Part shown: in pieces, positions 1-9,241 of the stretch
Position numbering within the stretch: the first letter of the stretch is position 1
How the letters are laid out: the number at the start of each line of letters is the position of its first letter
Source of the DNA: Pyrocephalus nanus
Taxonomy: Eukaryota > Chordata > Aves > Passeriformes > Tyrannidae
Direction: 5' to 3'
Length of the DNA: 64,000 nucleotides
Assembly: GCA_038380795.1 (NCBI GenBank)
Contig: CM076262.1
Coordinates: forward strand, 74,027,129-74,091,128
The notes under the pieces: generated by a model
The model's input: only the letters and a program-made list of their open reading frames with translations
Told to the model about the DNA's origin: nothing
Databases searched by the model: none
Position numbers and translations under genes: made by a program

Positions 1-108
1 GGCTCTCTTCCATATCCCATCCCGCTCCGCTGCCGCTTCTTCGTCCCGTCCCGTCCCCCCCCAGCGTCCCGGTCCGCTCTGCTCCTTCCCTGTGCCGCTG
101 CCGTGCCA

Positions 109-170
109 CCCCGTCCCGTCCCGTCCCGTCCCGTCCCGTCTCGTCTCGTCTCGTCTCGTCTCGTCCCGTC
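109..170. repeat. CCCGT/CTCGT pentanucleotide tract in A1
   Basis: A run of CCCGT units passes into TCGTC units in the pyrimidine-rich head of module A. Copy number varies between modules: the tract is shorter at 12,914-12,970 and shorter again at 45,357-45,402. Repeat slippage in a CpG-rich leader is the simple explanation. Confidence 0.9.
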
Positions 171-383
171 CCCACGCCCCTGGGTCTTGCGGTGCCGGGG
201 TGATGGGCCGGGGCTGCGCCGCCGGAAGCCTCCCTCCTTCCCCGGAAGCTGCACGTGGCTTAAGCCTTTTTGTCTCTGCCGCGGCCAGCGGAGACACGGC
301 CATAGCGCCGATCCGCGCTCGGGGAGCACTGGAGGGGCTGGTGGGGAGCGGCGGCCCGGCTGCAGTGCCGCTCCCGGCCGTGT

Positions 384-398
384 CCGCCAGGCGGCGCC
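384..398 (+). promoter_or_regulatory. CTCF-like motif in A1 head
   Basis: CCGCCAGGCGGCGCC is close to the vertebrate CTCF core consensus (CCACCAGGGGGCGC-type). It sits in CpG-rich DNA of the A head and is unchanged in all four A copies, including the diverged A4. Binding is inferred from the motif only. Confidence 0.55.
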
Positions 399-710
399 TG
401 CGAGGCAGGGGGCAGCTCGTCTCGGCACTGCTTCTGGTCCGGACAGGGCTCGGGACACCTCGCAGCTCTGCTTTGGGCTTGGGGGGTTATTTCTCTTGGC
501 TTTTAAGGCAGAGGGTTGTTTGGCACGTCACTCTTGCTGCTTGCAATTCTTTCTTTTTCTGGTAGTGAATACATTTGAGAAGCCGTGGGGTTCTAGGATT
601 CAGTTGTTCTAAATAAGGTGATTGTCTTAGTGAGCAATTGGAGTCGTTCTCCAGTGCGGAGTGCAGAAGGATTTTTCTGTCAGCTAATTGTTTCCTAATT
701 TCTTTTCAAG

Positions 711-835
711 CTCTCCTACGAACCTTGCACCAGTGGGCTTAGCCGCACTTGCCGTGGGGGCTGAAGTGAGAAGCAGCTGGGGGTGTTTGCTCTCTGCTCG
801 GTCCCCGCCTTGCCCTCAGTTCCCTGGCCCTGCAG
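711..835 (+). other. Exon-like segment E2 (A1)
   Basis: 125 bp bounded by an acceptor-like TTTCTTTTCAAG ending at 710 and a donor-like CTGCAG|GTAATC at 836. One frame is open throughout; it enters in phase 2 and leaves in phase 1, which fits the entry phase of E3. The encoded peptide is rich in Ala, Pro and Ser and matches no family I know. The same segment with both splice signals is kept in the diverged fourth copy (50,517-50,641), where the donor becomes GTAAGC. It may equally be a non-coding exon. Confidence 0.4.
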
Positions 836-1948
836 GTAATCACAGCTCACCTTGGCTTTTCCAGGGCCCTTGCTGAAGGGTTTCCAAGTGTGGCCCTCAG
901 AATTTCTGCAGGTGGAATGGATGGCTGTTTCAGAGCACTTGTCACTGGGCCACCTGTGTTTTAACACTTGCCAAGGCAGGAGAATTGCAGCAAGAGAAGG
1001 GTAATTATTCCTCTGAAGTTGTAAGCGAGTGCAGGAGAAATGCTAGGAAGGCACCTGGATATGTATTTAGGTACCTGAGTAGCTTTGGCTGGTAGAAACA
1101 CTCCATGGATGAGACAGAAAGGGCTGGTGCTGGAGCATGTTTAAGAAGTCAGCATAGGGAGCTTCAGTCTTCTAAAATTAGACAAAGCAGTGAAGGATGA
1201 TGATGGAGTAGAACAAGTTGGTGTTTTCAGCTTTGGGACTTGACTTGCTCATGGGAACAATCTGAATAAGGGATGTTCTTGCTGAGAATTCCCCCTGGTA
1301 GATCTTCCCCATCTAGGGTTGTATCACGGACAGTGTTTCCAATAGGCTGGAGATAAAGTTGTGAATCTTAGATTTGCAATGCTTTGGAGCTTGGATGTTT
1401 TGTGAAGTAGGAGAAATTGTGACTTTGGAAAGTGACTGAGCTAGGCTCTATACATATAGCTCAAATCTTAGGTTAAGAACACCCACAAATGAAAAAAATA
1501 GCAAAGGGCTTAGATTTGCACAGAAAGGAAAGCAAAGCTGAAATGTGCTGCAGAGCTGTCCAGAGGCTGGGCAAGGAATTTCTGTGGCTTTGGGGTTTGA
1601 AATAGGAAGTAATGGGAGTGGCAGAGAATAATTGTCTTTTGTTATTGCTTTGGAAGCATTCACAGCTACACCGGTCTGCTCCAAGGCCTGATGATGCAGG
1701 TGGCTGATGCAATCCTAAATAAAAGCACATAGAATGAAGCTAAATCTGAGCAGTTTCATTTAATCCAGTCCCAGTGGGGAGAAAATGAAAGAGGAGGGAA
1801 ACTTGGGGAGTTTGGTAATTTTAATCTGAGCACTGCTGATTCTTGTGCTGGAGAGAGTTTAGTGACACATGAGGTCCTTGAGAGAATTCTTGGCTTATTG
1901 GTTCAATGAGAGGCCTCGAGCAGCTGTTAAAAAATGTTTTCTCTTCAG

Positions 1949-2032
1949 TTCAGTTTCAGAGTTCTGTGATCCCGGCCTCATCTCGTCCACCTCACTTGGA
2001 CTCCCCGGAGGAAAAGGCAGAAGAGAGTTACA
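1949..2032 (+). other. Exon-like segment E3 (A1)
   Basis: 84 bp between an acceptor-like TTTTCTCTTCAG ending at 1948 and a donor-like ACA|GTAAGA at 2033. The open frame (beginning with residues like FQSSVIPASSRPPHLDSPEE) enters and leaves in phase 1. It therefore joins in frame to E2 upstream and E4 downstream. It is polar, acidic and Ser/Pro-rich, as in a disordered linker. I do not recognise the protein. Another AG at 1953 could also serve as acceptor. Confidence 0.42.
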
Positions 2033-2439
2033 GTAAGAATAAAAAATGCAGTCACCTGGGATTTCAAGGTTTTGCACATGTGCTTTTTTTCTTGCTAAGG
2101 GGAAACCACTTCTTTATCTTAGATTGATATCATGAGGAATATTTACTGACACTGGTAGGATTGAAAGCTTTCCATAGATCCCATTACCGGGCCAGAGTAG
2201 AATTGGGCATTTTGCAATTCCTTGAAAAATATGTCACAACACAGTTCAGGCTTTGTGTTTTGCTTCAGGGAATTTTTTCCTGATTCGTGCCTTGTATTTT
2301 TTTTATTTTTTTTATTTTTTTTTAACGTTCAGTACTTTTCATCTTCTTCACTTTTCTCTTGAAATTGTACATCTACTCATCTTTTCACTTGTGAGGTCTC
2401 CCACAACATTCTCACAAGTGTCTTGGAAATCTGTTGCAG

Positions 2440-2582
2440 AATTTGTGCAAACCCGGCCAGACTCTCCACTCACAGAGCGTGGTTTTCAGCCATCTGCGAC
2501 TGAATTGGAATTAGCTGGGTTTTGCAGGGAGACTCTCCAGAGGTCTACGTCTTCGTTGGGACTGCTACTGACTGAGCAAAAG
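2440..2582 (+). other. Exon-like segment E4 (A1)
   Basis: 143 bp between AATCTGTTGCAG (ends 2439) and the donor-like CAAAAG|GTATGC. The frame is open over the whole segment, entering in phase 1 (fits E3) and leaving in phase 0 (fits E5 at 7212). Residues include FVQTRPDSPLTERGFQPSAT followed by a Leu- and Ser-rich stretch. A diverged, frameshifted second copy (E4b) lies at 6791-6893. Family unknown. Confidence 0.45.
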
Positions 2583-2644
2583 GTATGCCTGTTATTCTTG
2601 ACAGCAGCATGCAGCTGAGAAGAGCACAGCCGTCCGTTTGTAGC

Positions 2645-2662
2645 CACACACACACACACACA
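2645..2662. repeat. CA dinucleotide tract (A1)
   Basis: A short CA run just downstream of E4, inside a roughly 230-bp stretch (about 2600-2830) that recurs, diverged, at the start of every D segment of the 3.86-kb array. It is the same length in A2 (15,445-15,462) and longer in A3 (47,877-47,904). Confidence 0.9.
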
Positions 2663-3866
2663 GACAGAAAAAAGGCAGGAAAAATTAGAAGAAACAGTCT
2701 AAAAATCAAACGCTACTGTTCAGACAGATGTATGCATTGCAGTTGGAATTCCTCGAGCACATAAAGAAAGGTTCAGGTAGGACTAAGTAGGAAATCATGT
2801 TTTGTCGTCGTTGGGTTTACTTTTGGGGTTTGTTTCTTTTTTGTTTTGAGTTTTGTGTGGTTTTGGTTGGTTGGTTTAGTTTTGGGGTTTTTTTCTTTGT
2901 TTATCTGATTGCTTTTGTTTGTCTTTTGCTGTTGTTTTTTTTGTGTGTGGTGTGGGTTTTTTTGTTTTTCATGTTCACAGTTCGAGGGGAATTAAAATCA
3001 GGAACCATGCAAACCATGACAAAGGGGTCCAGAGGAGAGCATAAGAATAATTCTCTTTGCCTGTCTCTTTTATAATTCTCTTTGCCTGCCTTTTTTCTAA
3101 TTCTTAAGGCAGAGTAATGAAGTTTCTTTAGCCTATAGAACAAAGAGGAAGGTTTAGGAGGGGATGTTAAGAACTTTCAAATATTTAAAAGACTTTTTTC
3201 TGGCTGAAAAACCAATCCGATTCTCAAGTGCCTGTAGTGCTTATGTCAAGAGGCATGAACCAAGGGGTAAAGCTTCAGGAGAGGTGCAGATTAAAGCTTC
3301 ATTCTGGGAGAGTACAGCAATAGAAATGCCCAACTCTCTGCATACAACCATAATCTTTTCTCCTCCAAAGGCCCCTTTTTGGTAAGAGAGTGTGAATGTG
3401 GCTATCATCAAGACTGTTTGTGTAGACTTCCACACAACGTGGTCCACACTTTTCAGCAGTTGTTTTCCATATGTTTATATGTTCAGCTTTTCTGTGGGGG
3501 GATGTCATCACTTCCATCATATGCTTGAGGACAGTTTTTTTCCAGAAATGATTATATGTAGCATGGTGCTGGGGAGGGGTTGGGGGGGGGGGAAGTAATC
3601 ACTAAAATCTGTGCTTTCTCTCAGTGAAACTAAGAAATTTCAGACCTTGCTTGCTGAAGATTGTGTAGAGCTTTGTTTCATACCTTTCTTGAAAAATACG
3701 TCTTTTTGCAGCTCGTAACTCTAAAACCTGGTGATACTAAACCCCGTGTTCTTGGCAGCTTTCATCCATATGTGAGGCTTTTTCTCTGTCAAATATAAGC
3801 ATTCATTTTCAAGGAAAGATAGCCAATTACTGTGTCCACACATCAGGCACTGACTTAGAGTCTTCA

Positions 3867-3931
3867 GATATCTACATATATCTATATATCTACATATCTA
3901 TATCTCTGTATACATATACGTGTATATCTAC
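3867..3931. repeat. TA/TATC-rich patch (A1)
   Basis: Degenerate run of TATCTA/CATATA words ending in a TACGTGTATATC stretch. It is unchanged in A2 (16,667-16,731) and A3 (about 49,110-49,174). Low-complexity DNA; no function is assigned. Confidence 0.75.
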
Positions 3932-4502
3932 AGTCTCTGCCCTTTTCCATCCTGAGTTCAGTTCTCTTCTGTCACCTCTTTTCATCCTCAGCCTTGCAGT
4001 TCCACTTCCCTACTGGTTTATGTTCCCTGAGGCCCTTTTAGCTTTCTGCTACCCTTTTTTCGTGGCTTTTTCCGTACAGTGACCCTTTAGAGTGGCCTGC
4101 CAGGGTTCAGATGGGTGGCTTTTCAAGCTCTTAGTTGTACTGCTTGATAATCTATGAGTTCACCTCACAAACTAGAAAAATCTCACCTGCAGTCATTTCC
4201 TGGCTCTTGGAAAAGTAATTGGAGAGAAGGGAATGATTAGACTGAGTCAGCATTTCAGGTAGGCAACATGTTGGTGTAGAGGATTTTTGACTATAGCTCT
4301 GTTTTGGTTTTGAATATGCCTGTGGCATCTTCTAGGAGGCAGAGAAAAGATTGAATTGTGCTGGTTGTTGAAGCAAAATGGGAGTTTGAGACTGTTCAGG
4401 GGTTTGGAAGCATTCCAATTTCTGCACCGATGAAATCCCCAATGTCTTTAGGAAACCAGTCCTGGAGGATGAGCCTAAGCAGTGTTTGTTTGTTTTGTTT
4501 GG

Positions 4503-4534
4503 TTTTTTTTTTTTTTCCTTCCCCCCCCCCCCCC
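4503..4534. repeat. T14/C14 homopolymer pair, module junction
   Basis: A run of T, then CCTT, then a run of C. The same T(n)C(n) tract marks the point where D segments join the A tail in every 3.86-kb unit (C runs start at 17,321, 21,181, 25,039, 28,896, 32,754 and 36,612). It probably seeded the duplication and can fold or slip. Confidence 0.85.
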
Positions 4535-6790
4535 TTTGGCCTTTAGCAGAAAAATCGTTTTTTTGTATCTAATCTAGTTTTATTTTTGTCTAATGACAGT
4601 ATGGCTAATATTTATTTACTGCTCTCTCTCTGCAGAAAATTTTAATCCTCTTTAATGACAGAACAAATTCAATGTTGCTCATTTGAAACTATGTTTCGTT
4701 AAAGTGGTTTGTGTCTTGTGAATCTTCAGATTAGTGTTTCACCGTTGTCTCTTTACGGAGAGTTTGTGCAAAAAATGCTCGGGTTTGAGAGAAAAATGGA
4801 ACCTTTTAAGAACAGACTTAAGAAAGTTTGTGTGCCATTTGCACTTGGAAACTTGGTGGTAGAACTTGTTCAGGTTGGCTGTGTTGCATACAACCCGTGT
4901 GGATGTTTGCTGGTCTCGTGAGAGCAGTTTGTGATGAAAAGCGTGTGAGGTGCCTGTCCATGGCACTACGCAGTGGAGTTTGGTTTTTTTCTTTTTCTGT
5001 CCGTTCTCAGTTTAATCTCAGATCACTTAGTTTACTTACATAGTCCTTAAAATCATTGGGTTAGGCACTGCCAGTCGAGATAGGCTGTTTGGGTTTGTGT
5101 GAGAGCTGCTGAGAGATGTGGAAAGGGGGCGGGAGTTGATTTGCTTGCAAGTTGCTTGTTGGTGGCAGTTGAGATTTTAGAAGGAGGTTAGTTATTATTG
5201 TTGCCACATTGGCAGGGGAGAATTATTTTGGGATTGATTGCTGCTTAGCTTTCTAAGCTTCCTCATGCCTGGAAAGTTTGATTTAATGCCCAAACCTCTC
5301 GCTGTGTGCCTGGTCCAGAGGGGACTGATGAAGAGGAGTTGCTCAGAGCTAATCTACGGTAGGCATATCAAGAGAAGTTTCGCAGCAGCAGTCACTAAAG
5401 GAAAACAAAGCAGTTATTAGAACACATGTAGTATGTCACAAATAATTCTGTTGAAGAGATTCATATCACTTCTTGTTAAGATTTTTGCTGTATATCTGCA
5501 GTATGAAGTGTATTGCAACCTGTAGGAATTGTTTTAGCTTCTGGAAAATAGCAAATCCCATCATCACTTGCTCTTACAGGTTTTAAGAATTTCTACCTTG
5601 CGGGATAGTGCAACTAATATTTTAAGTTCTGTGAGTGCTTTGTGAGTGGCACTCCCGCGCAATTATCAAGGGCAACTTCTCCATTTTTGTCTCCAGTCCC
5701 TACTTAGAAAATGAATAGAGAAGTCACTATCACACTTTGCTAACACAGCTTGAAAGCCAGTGTCCTCTGAGACAAGTCAGTCCAAGTTGTCTCTGACGTC
5801 TGGGATGTCTTATCTGCTTCTTGTAGTTGTTTTTTACCTTTCATAAAAAGCTTGTAAATTTGTCATGAATGGTTTAGTCAATTTTAGGTGGTGATCATGG
5901 TAGAAAGAGATCTTAGAATCAGGTAATTTTGCAGTTTTTCTCGAAGCTGAAGGCCTGATGATTCTTTGCAGTGTAATAACAAGGGAACTTAAGCAGATGA
6001 CTTTAAGAATTTAACACCTCTAAACAACGTTTAGCGACTTTCAGCTATAGCAATTCAAACAAAGCTGCGGGGGAACTGCTGAAAAGATAGGACAAAATCT
6101 TCAAAGCTTCAGTGTTCTTTAGGGAAGATTCTCGAGACCACAGACACAACATTAGAAATCTTTAACCTTAAAAACAATAACACAAGGGAGTTAGAAACTT
6201 TTAAAACGTATTAAAAAGGCGTTTTTGACAGCTCCTTTTCCTATCAACAGTTTATAAACACACAGTTAAAGACAGGTTTTACAGGGAAAAGCATTTCAAG
6301 GAGGCCTTGTTTATTACAATTTTTCTCAAGTGGATTTCATGTTTTCTGGAGGATATGTGTTTGCCTAGTTTGGCAAAATCAGACTCATCCCAGGCTTCGG
6401 GCTACGTGGCTTGTTTCTTGTTGTGAAAAGTAGAACCCTTTCCATTTCTTCCACCCAGTTACTAAGTAATAGTTTACATTTGAATGGCTGTGTGGCTGGA
6501 GCCAAGCAGCTCCTGCCCGGTAACCAGATAACCCTTTGTTTAATCTCTTAGGTCTTATCTCTCTCCCCACAGAGGTGGAACTTTCAGCCCCAAAAGGCTT
6601 TTTCTTCTCTTTTCCCTGTTAAAAATTGCTTTCGCCGAATAAGGTATTTTGAAACTAGGCATTGTATTAAATTGTTCTACACAAGAATTTACCCAGTAAT
6701 TTTTTTAAAGATTTGTCTGCACAATACAGGAGGCTTTCTGGAGGCACGCAGCCAGACACCAGTGTAATTGGAGTCGTTCTACAGTGCGGA

Positions 6791-6893
6791 GATACTCCAG
6801 TCACAGAGCTCGGTTTTCAGCCATCTGCTGCTGAATTGGAATTAACCAGGTTTTGCAGGGAGACTCTCCAGAGGTCTACTGACTGAGCAAAAG
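6791..6893 (+). pseudogene. E4b, broken duplicate of exon-like E4
   Basis: Aligns to the 3' part of E4 and keeps the donor CAAAAG|GTATGC. It lacks 20 bp present in E4 (GTCTTC...GCTAC), and the missing piece is bounded by short CTAC direct repeats. The frame shift brings an in-frame TGA just before the donor. The 24 bp directly upstream resemble A 638-661, so this is a patchwork. Copied at 38,881-38,983. Confidence 0.55.
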
Positions 6894-7211
6894 GTATGCC
6901 TGTTATTCTTGACAGCAGCATGCAGCTGAGAAGAGCAGAGCAGGCCGGAAGGCAGGTTTGCAACTACAAAAAAAAAAAAAAAATCATGTTTTGTTGTCGT
7001 GGGGTTTACTTTTGGGGTTTGTTTCTTTTTTGTTTTAAGTTTTGTGTGGTTTTGGTTGGTTGGTTTAGTTTTTGGTTTTGTTTTGTTTGTTTGTTTGTTT
7101 TTTGTTTGTTTGTTTTGTTTGCTTATCTGGTTGTTTTTGTTGGGTTTTGTTGTTGCTGGTTTTTGTGTTGGCTTTTTTAATATTTTGTTTGTTTGCTTGT
7201 TTTTTCCAAAG

Positions 7212-7308
7212 GATCTGGTATTTGAGGCTTCCAAGCTGAAGAGGAGTGAAAAATACCATGCTGCTGTGGAAGAGAAAGCAAATGAAGCACTGCATCATAT
7301 ACATAGTG
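7212..7308 (+). other. Exon-like segment E5 (B1)
   Basis: 97 bp between a T-rich tract ending TTTTTTCCAAAG (acceptor-like) and AGTG|GTAGGA (weak donor-like). It enters in phase 0, matching the exit phase of E4. The peptide is highly charged, with runs such as FEASKLKRSEKYHAAVEEKA, compatible with a helical or coiled-coil segment. Without splicing, the frame stops six codons beyond the segment (after RICQP). Module A lacks this segment. No family is assigned. Confidence 0.45.
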
Positions 7309-8605
7309 GTAGGATTTGTCAGCCATAAGGTATATAAAATTAAAACCAAATCCCTCTGGCCCAATTTCAATGGAGTCATGTTCACAGTTTGAGGGGAATT
7401 AAAATCAGGAACCATGCAAACCATAAGAAAAGGGTCCAGAGGAGAGCATAAGAATAATTCTCTTTCCCTGCATTTTCTCTAATTCTTCAGACATAGTAAT
7501 GAAGTTTCTTTAGCCTATAGAACAAAGAGGAGGGTTTAGGAGGAGATGTTAAGAACCTTCAAATATTTAAAAGACTTTTTTCTGGCTGAAAAGGTAATCC
7601 AGTTCTCATGTACCTGTAGTGCTGATGTCAGGAGGCATGAACCAAGGGGTAAAGATTTGTGAGAGATGCAGATTAAAGCTTCATTCTGGGAGAGTACAGC
7701 AATAGAAATGCCCAACTCTCTGCATACAACCATAATCTTTTTTCCTCCAAAGCCCCCGTTTTGGTAAGTGAGCGTGAATGTGGCTATCAAATGGACTATT
7801 TGTGTAGATTTCCACACCACATGATCTACACTTTCCAGCAGTGTGTCATATGAAGGAGTCCCAAAGCCACAGCAACGGCAGTGGGCTATAGGAATAGGGC
7901 ATAAGAGGCCAAGGATACTGTCAGTCTGGTAGATGCTGTTCCTCTAATAGGGAATATCTGCTTTTACTGCCAGGGCAACAGACGAAACAAATTGTTTAGT
8001 GCAAATACAGACTGTAACAAGTGCATAAGTCAGGTGGTTTTAATTTGTTACAGAACACTCGGACATCAGATTTAGGGATGAACATTCAGCACATGAAATG
8101 CAGTTCTGTTCTGTTTATCAATGCAGAGCTGCACATTCCCATCTTGGTTTTTGGTAGATGATGTAACAATATGTAATCTATGAGAGTGTTTTCAAAACAT
8201 TTCACTTAATTGGAAGATTTATAAAATTGGAGTAGTTTTCAGGCTGCGTGCATGTTTGTAAATGTACGTGCATGCAACCGCAACATGAATGCACTCACGT
8301 GTGGACATTCCTGTTGAACCTAATAATGATGAATGGCAGGAATAAATTCTCTGGGTCAGTTTGCAGTGGGAGTAAAGAACAGCCTCTTAACTTTTGGTCC
8401 ATATGCGTGTTAATTGCTCAGACAACAAACGATGGCTCTAAGAATATTGCTCTACTCTGCAGTGAATCCAGGTATTTTCAGTCCAGCTGCTTTAGGCCAG
8501 GCTGCAGTTTTATGGCCTCTTGTCCATCAAGCCAACAGCTCCCTGTCACCTGTGCACTTTTTCTGCTCCACTTTGTGAGAAGAGGGGAAATACAGTTCAT
8601 GAAGG

Positions 8606-8606
<1 letters not shown>

Positions 8607-8652
<46 letters not shown>
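8607..8652. repeat. GATA tetranucleotide microsatellite (B1)
   Basis: About 11.5 GATA units. The homologous tract has about 10.5 units in B2 and about 15.5 in the third copy, so it is one of the few markers that tells the copies apart. Confidence 0.97.
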
Positions 8653-8954
8653 AGGCACTAAAAATGTCTGAAGTTTAAATTCAACCCTTCCTAAATTCAA
8701 TCTGCTGGAGTCAGGGAGGAGGGAGGAGGGTGCAAGGACCAGCACAGGATCAGAGCCCACCGAGGCTCATCCGGGGAGGGTCTGCAGGAGCCCAGTGCCA
8801 CAGCTGAGGGCACTCCCCAGGGCAGGTGTTTGGATCTGGATCACGACAAGGTACAGGTGAGGATTTGGATCGCAGCAGGGTCAGGTGAATACGGGCCTTG
8901 TACCCCTGGTCACTTCCAGCCAGACAGCCTGACTGCGGATGTACGAAATGCAAA

Positions 8955-8974
8955 TGCTGCTGCTGCTGCTGCTG
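8955..8974. repeat. TGC trinucleotide run (B1)
   Basis: A run of six to seven TGC units; the same length appears in B2 near 41,040-41,060. Low complexity only. Confidence 0.85.
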
Positions 8975-9221
8975 GGCCATTCAGCAGGTGGGCACCATCA
9001 GGTATAACTAGTGCTCAGGTCACCTCAGTGAACTAACGGAATGAAAATTTTGCAGGTGCCATCCTCAGCACCACCCAGGCAGGTGCCTGGAGTTCTCTGG
9101 GCAGGTAAGAGAGAAGGGAACGTGCTGGACACTTGCTACTGCTGCCTCCCCTCAGAGGCAAAAGGTATTGTTTTAATTTTTTTTTTTTTAATAGAAAATT
9201 CTTACGGATAACTATGACCAT

Positions 9222-9241
9222 AAAAAAAAAAAAAAAAAAAA
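9222..9241. repeat. Poly-A run (B1)
   Basis: 20 consecutive A. The equivalent run in B2 (41,308-41,334) is 27 A. It may be a retroposon tail, but I cannot identify an element on either side. Confidence 0.9.

Larger units (their letters stand above)
1..6629 (+). repeat. Gene-body module A, copy 1 (A1)
   Basis: Near-identical direct copy of 12,801-19,427, and for its first 4 kb of 45,222-49,266. The window opens inside a CpG-rich promoter, so the upstream promoter of this copy is missing. Contents in order: a CCCGT/TCGTC pentanucleotide tract, a GC-rich head with a CTCF-like motif, exon-like segments at 711-835, 1949-2032 and 2440-2582, a short CA tract, a TA-rich patch near 3.87-3.93 kb, a T14/C14 tract at 4503-4534, and a 2.1-kb tail that is also the first half of the 3.86-kb tandem unit. 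The only A1/A2 differences I found by eye are compensating 5-bp indels near 90-130, a 12-bp deletion and a 1-bp deletion in the A2 tail. No complete gene is recognised. Confidence 0.93.

Noticed and set aside
2253..2439. Hydrophobic Phe-rich start of the frame upstream of E4
   Set aside because: It comes from a T-rich intron-like tract (TTTTATTTTTTTTATTTT) before the predicted acceptor.
3241..3447. Minus-strand frame reading KIMVVCRELGISIAVLSQ, kept in A and B
   Set aside because: Conserved between recent duplicates on both strands alike, so conservation carries no coding information. Short, with no start context or domain.
4709..5420. Small frames (60-75 codons) repeated in every 3.86-kb unit
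   Set aside because: They recur only because the DNA recurs. There is no family resemblance, they overlap on opposite strands, and no promoter-like context is seen.
6896..7180. Phe/Val/Cys-rich 94-109-codon frames near 7 kb and their Lys/Thr-rich antisense
   Set aside because: Translation of TTTG/GTTT low-complexity DNA. Only the last about 32 codons (E5) look like real coding sequence.
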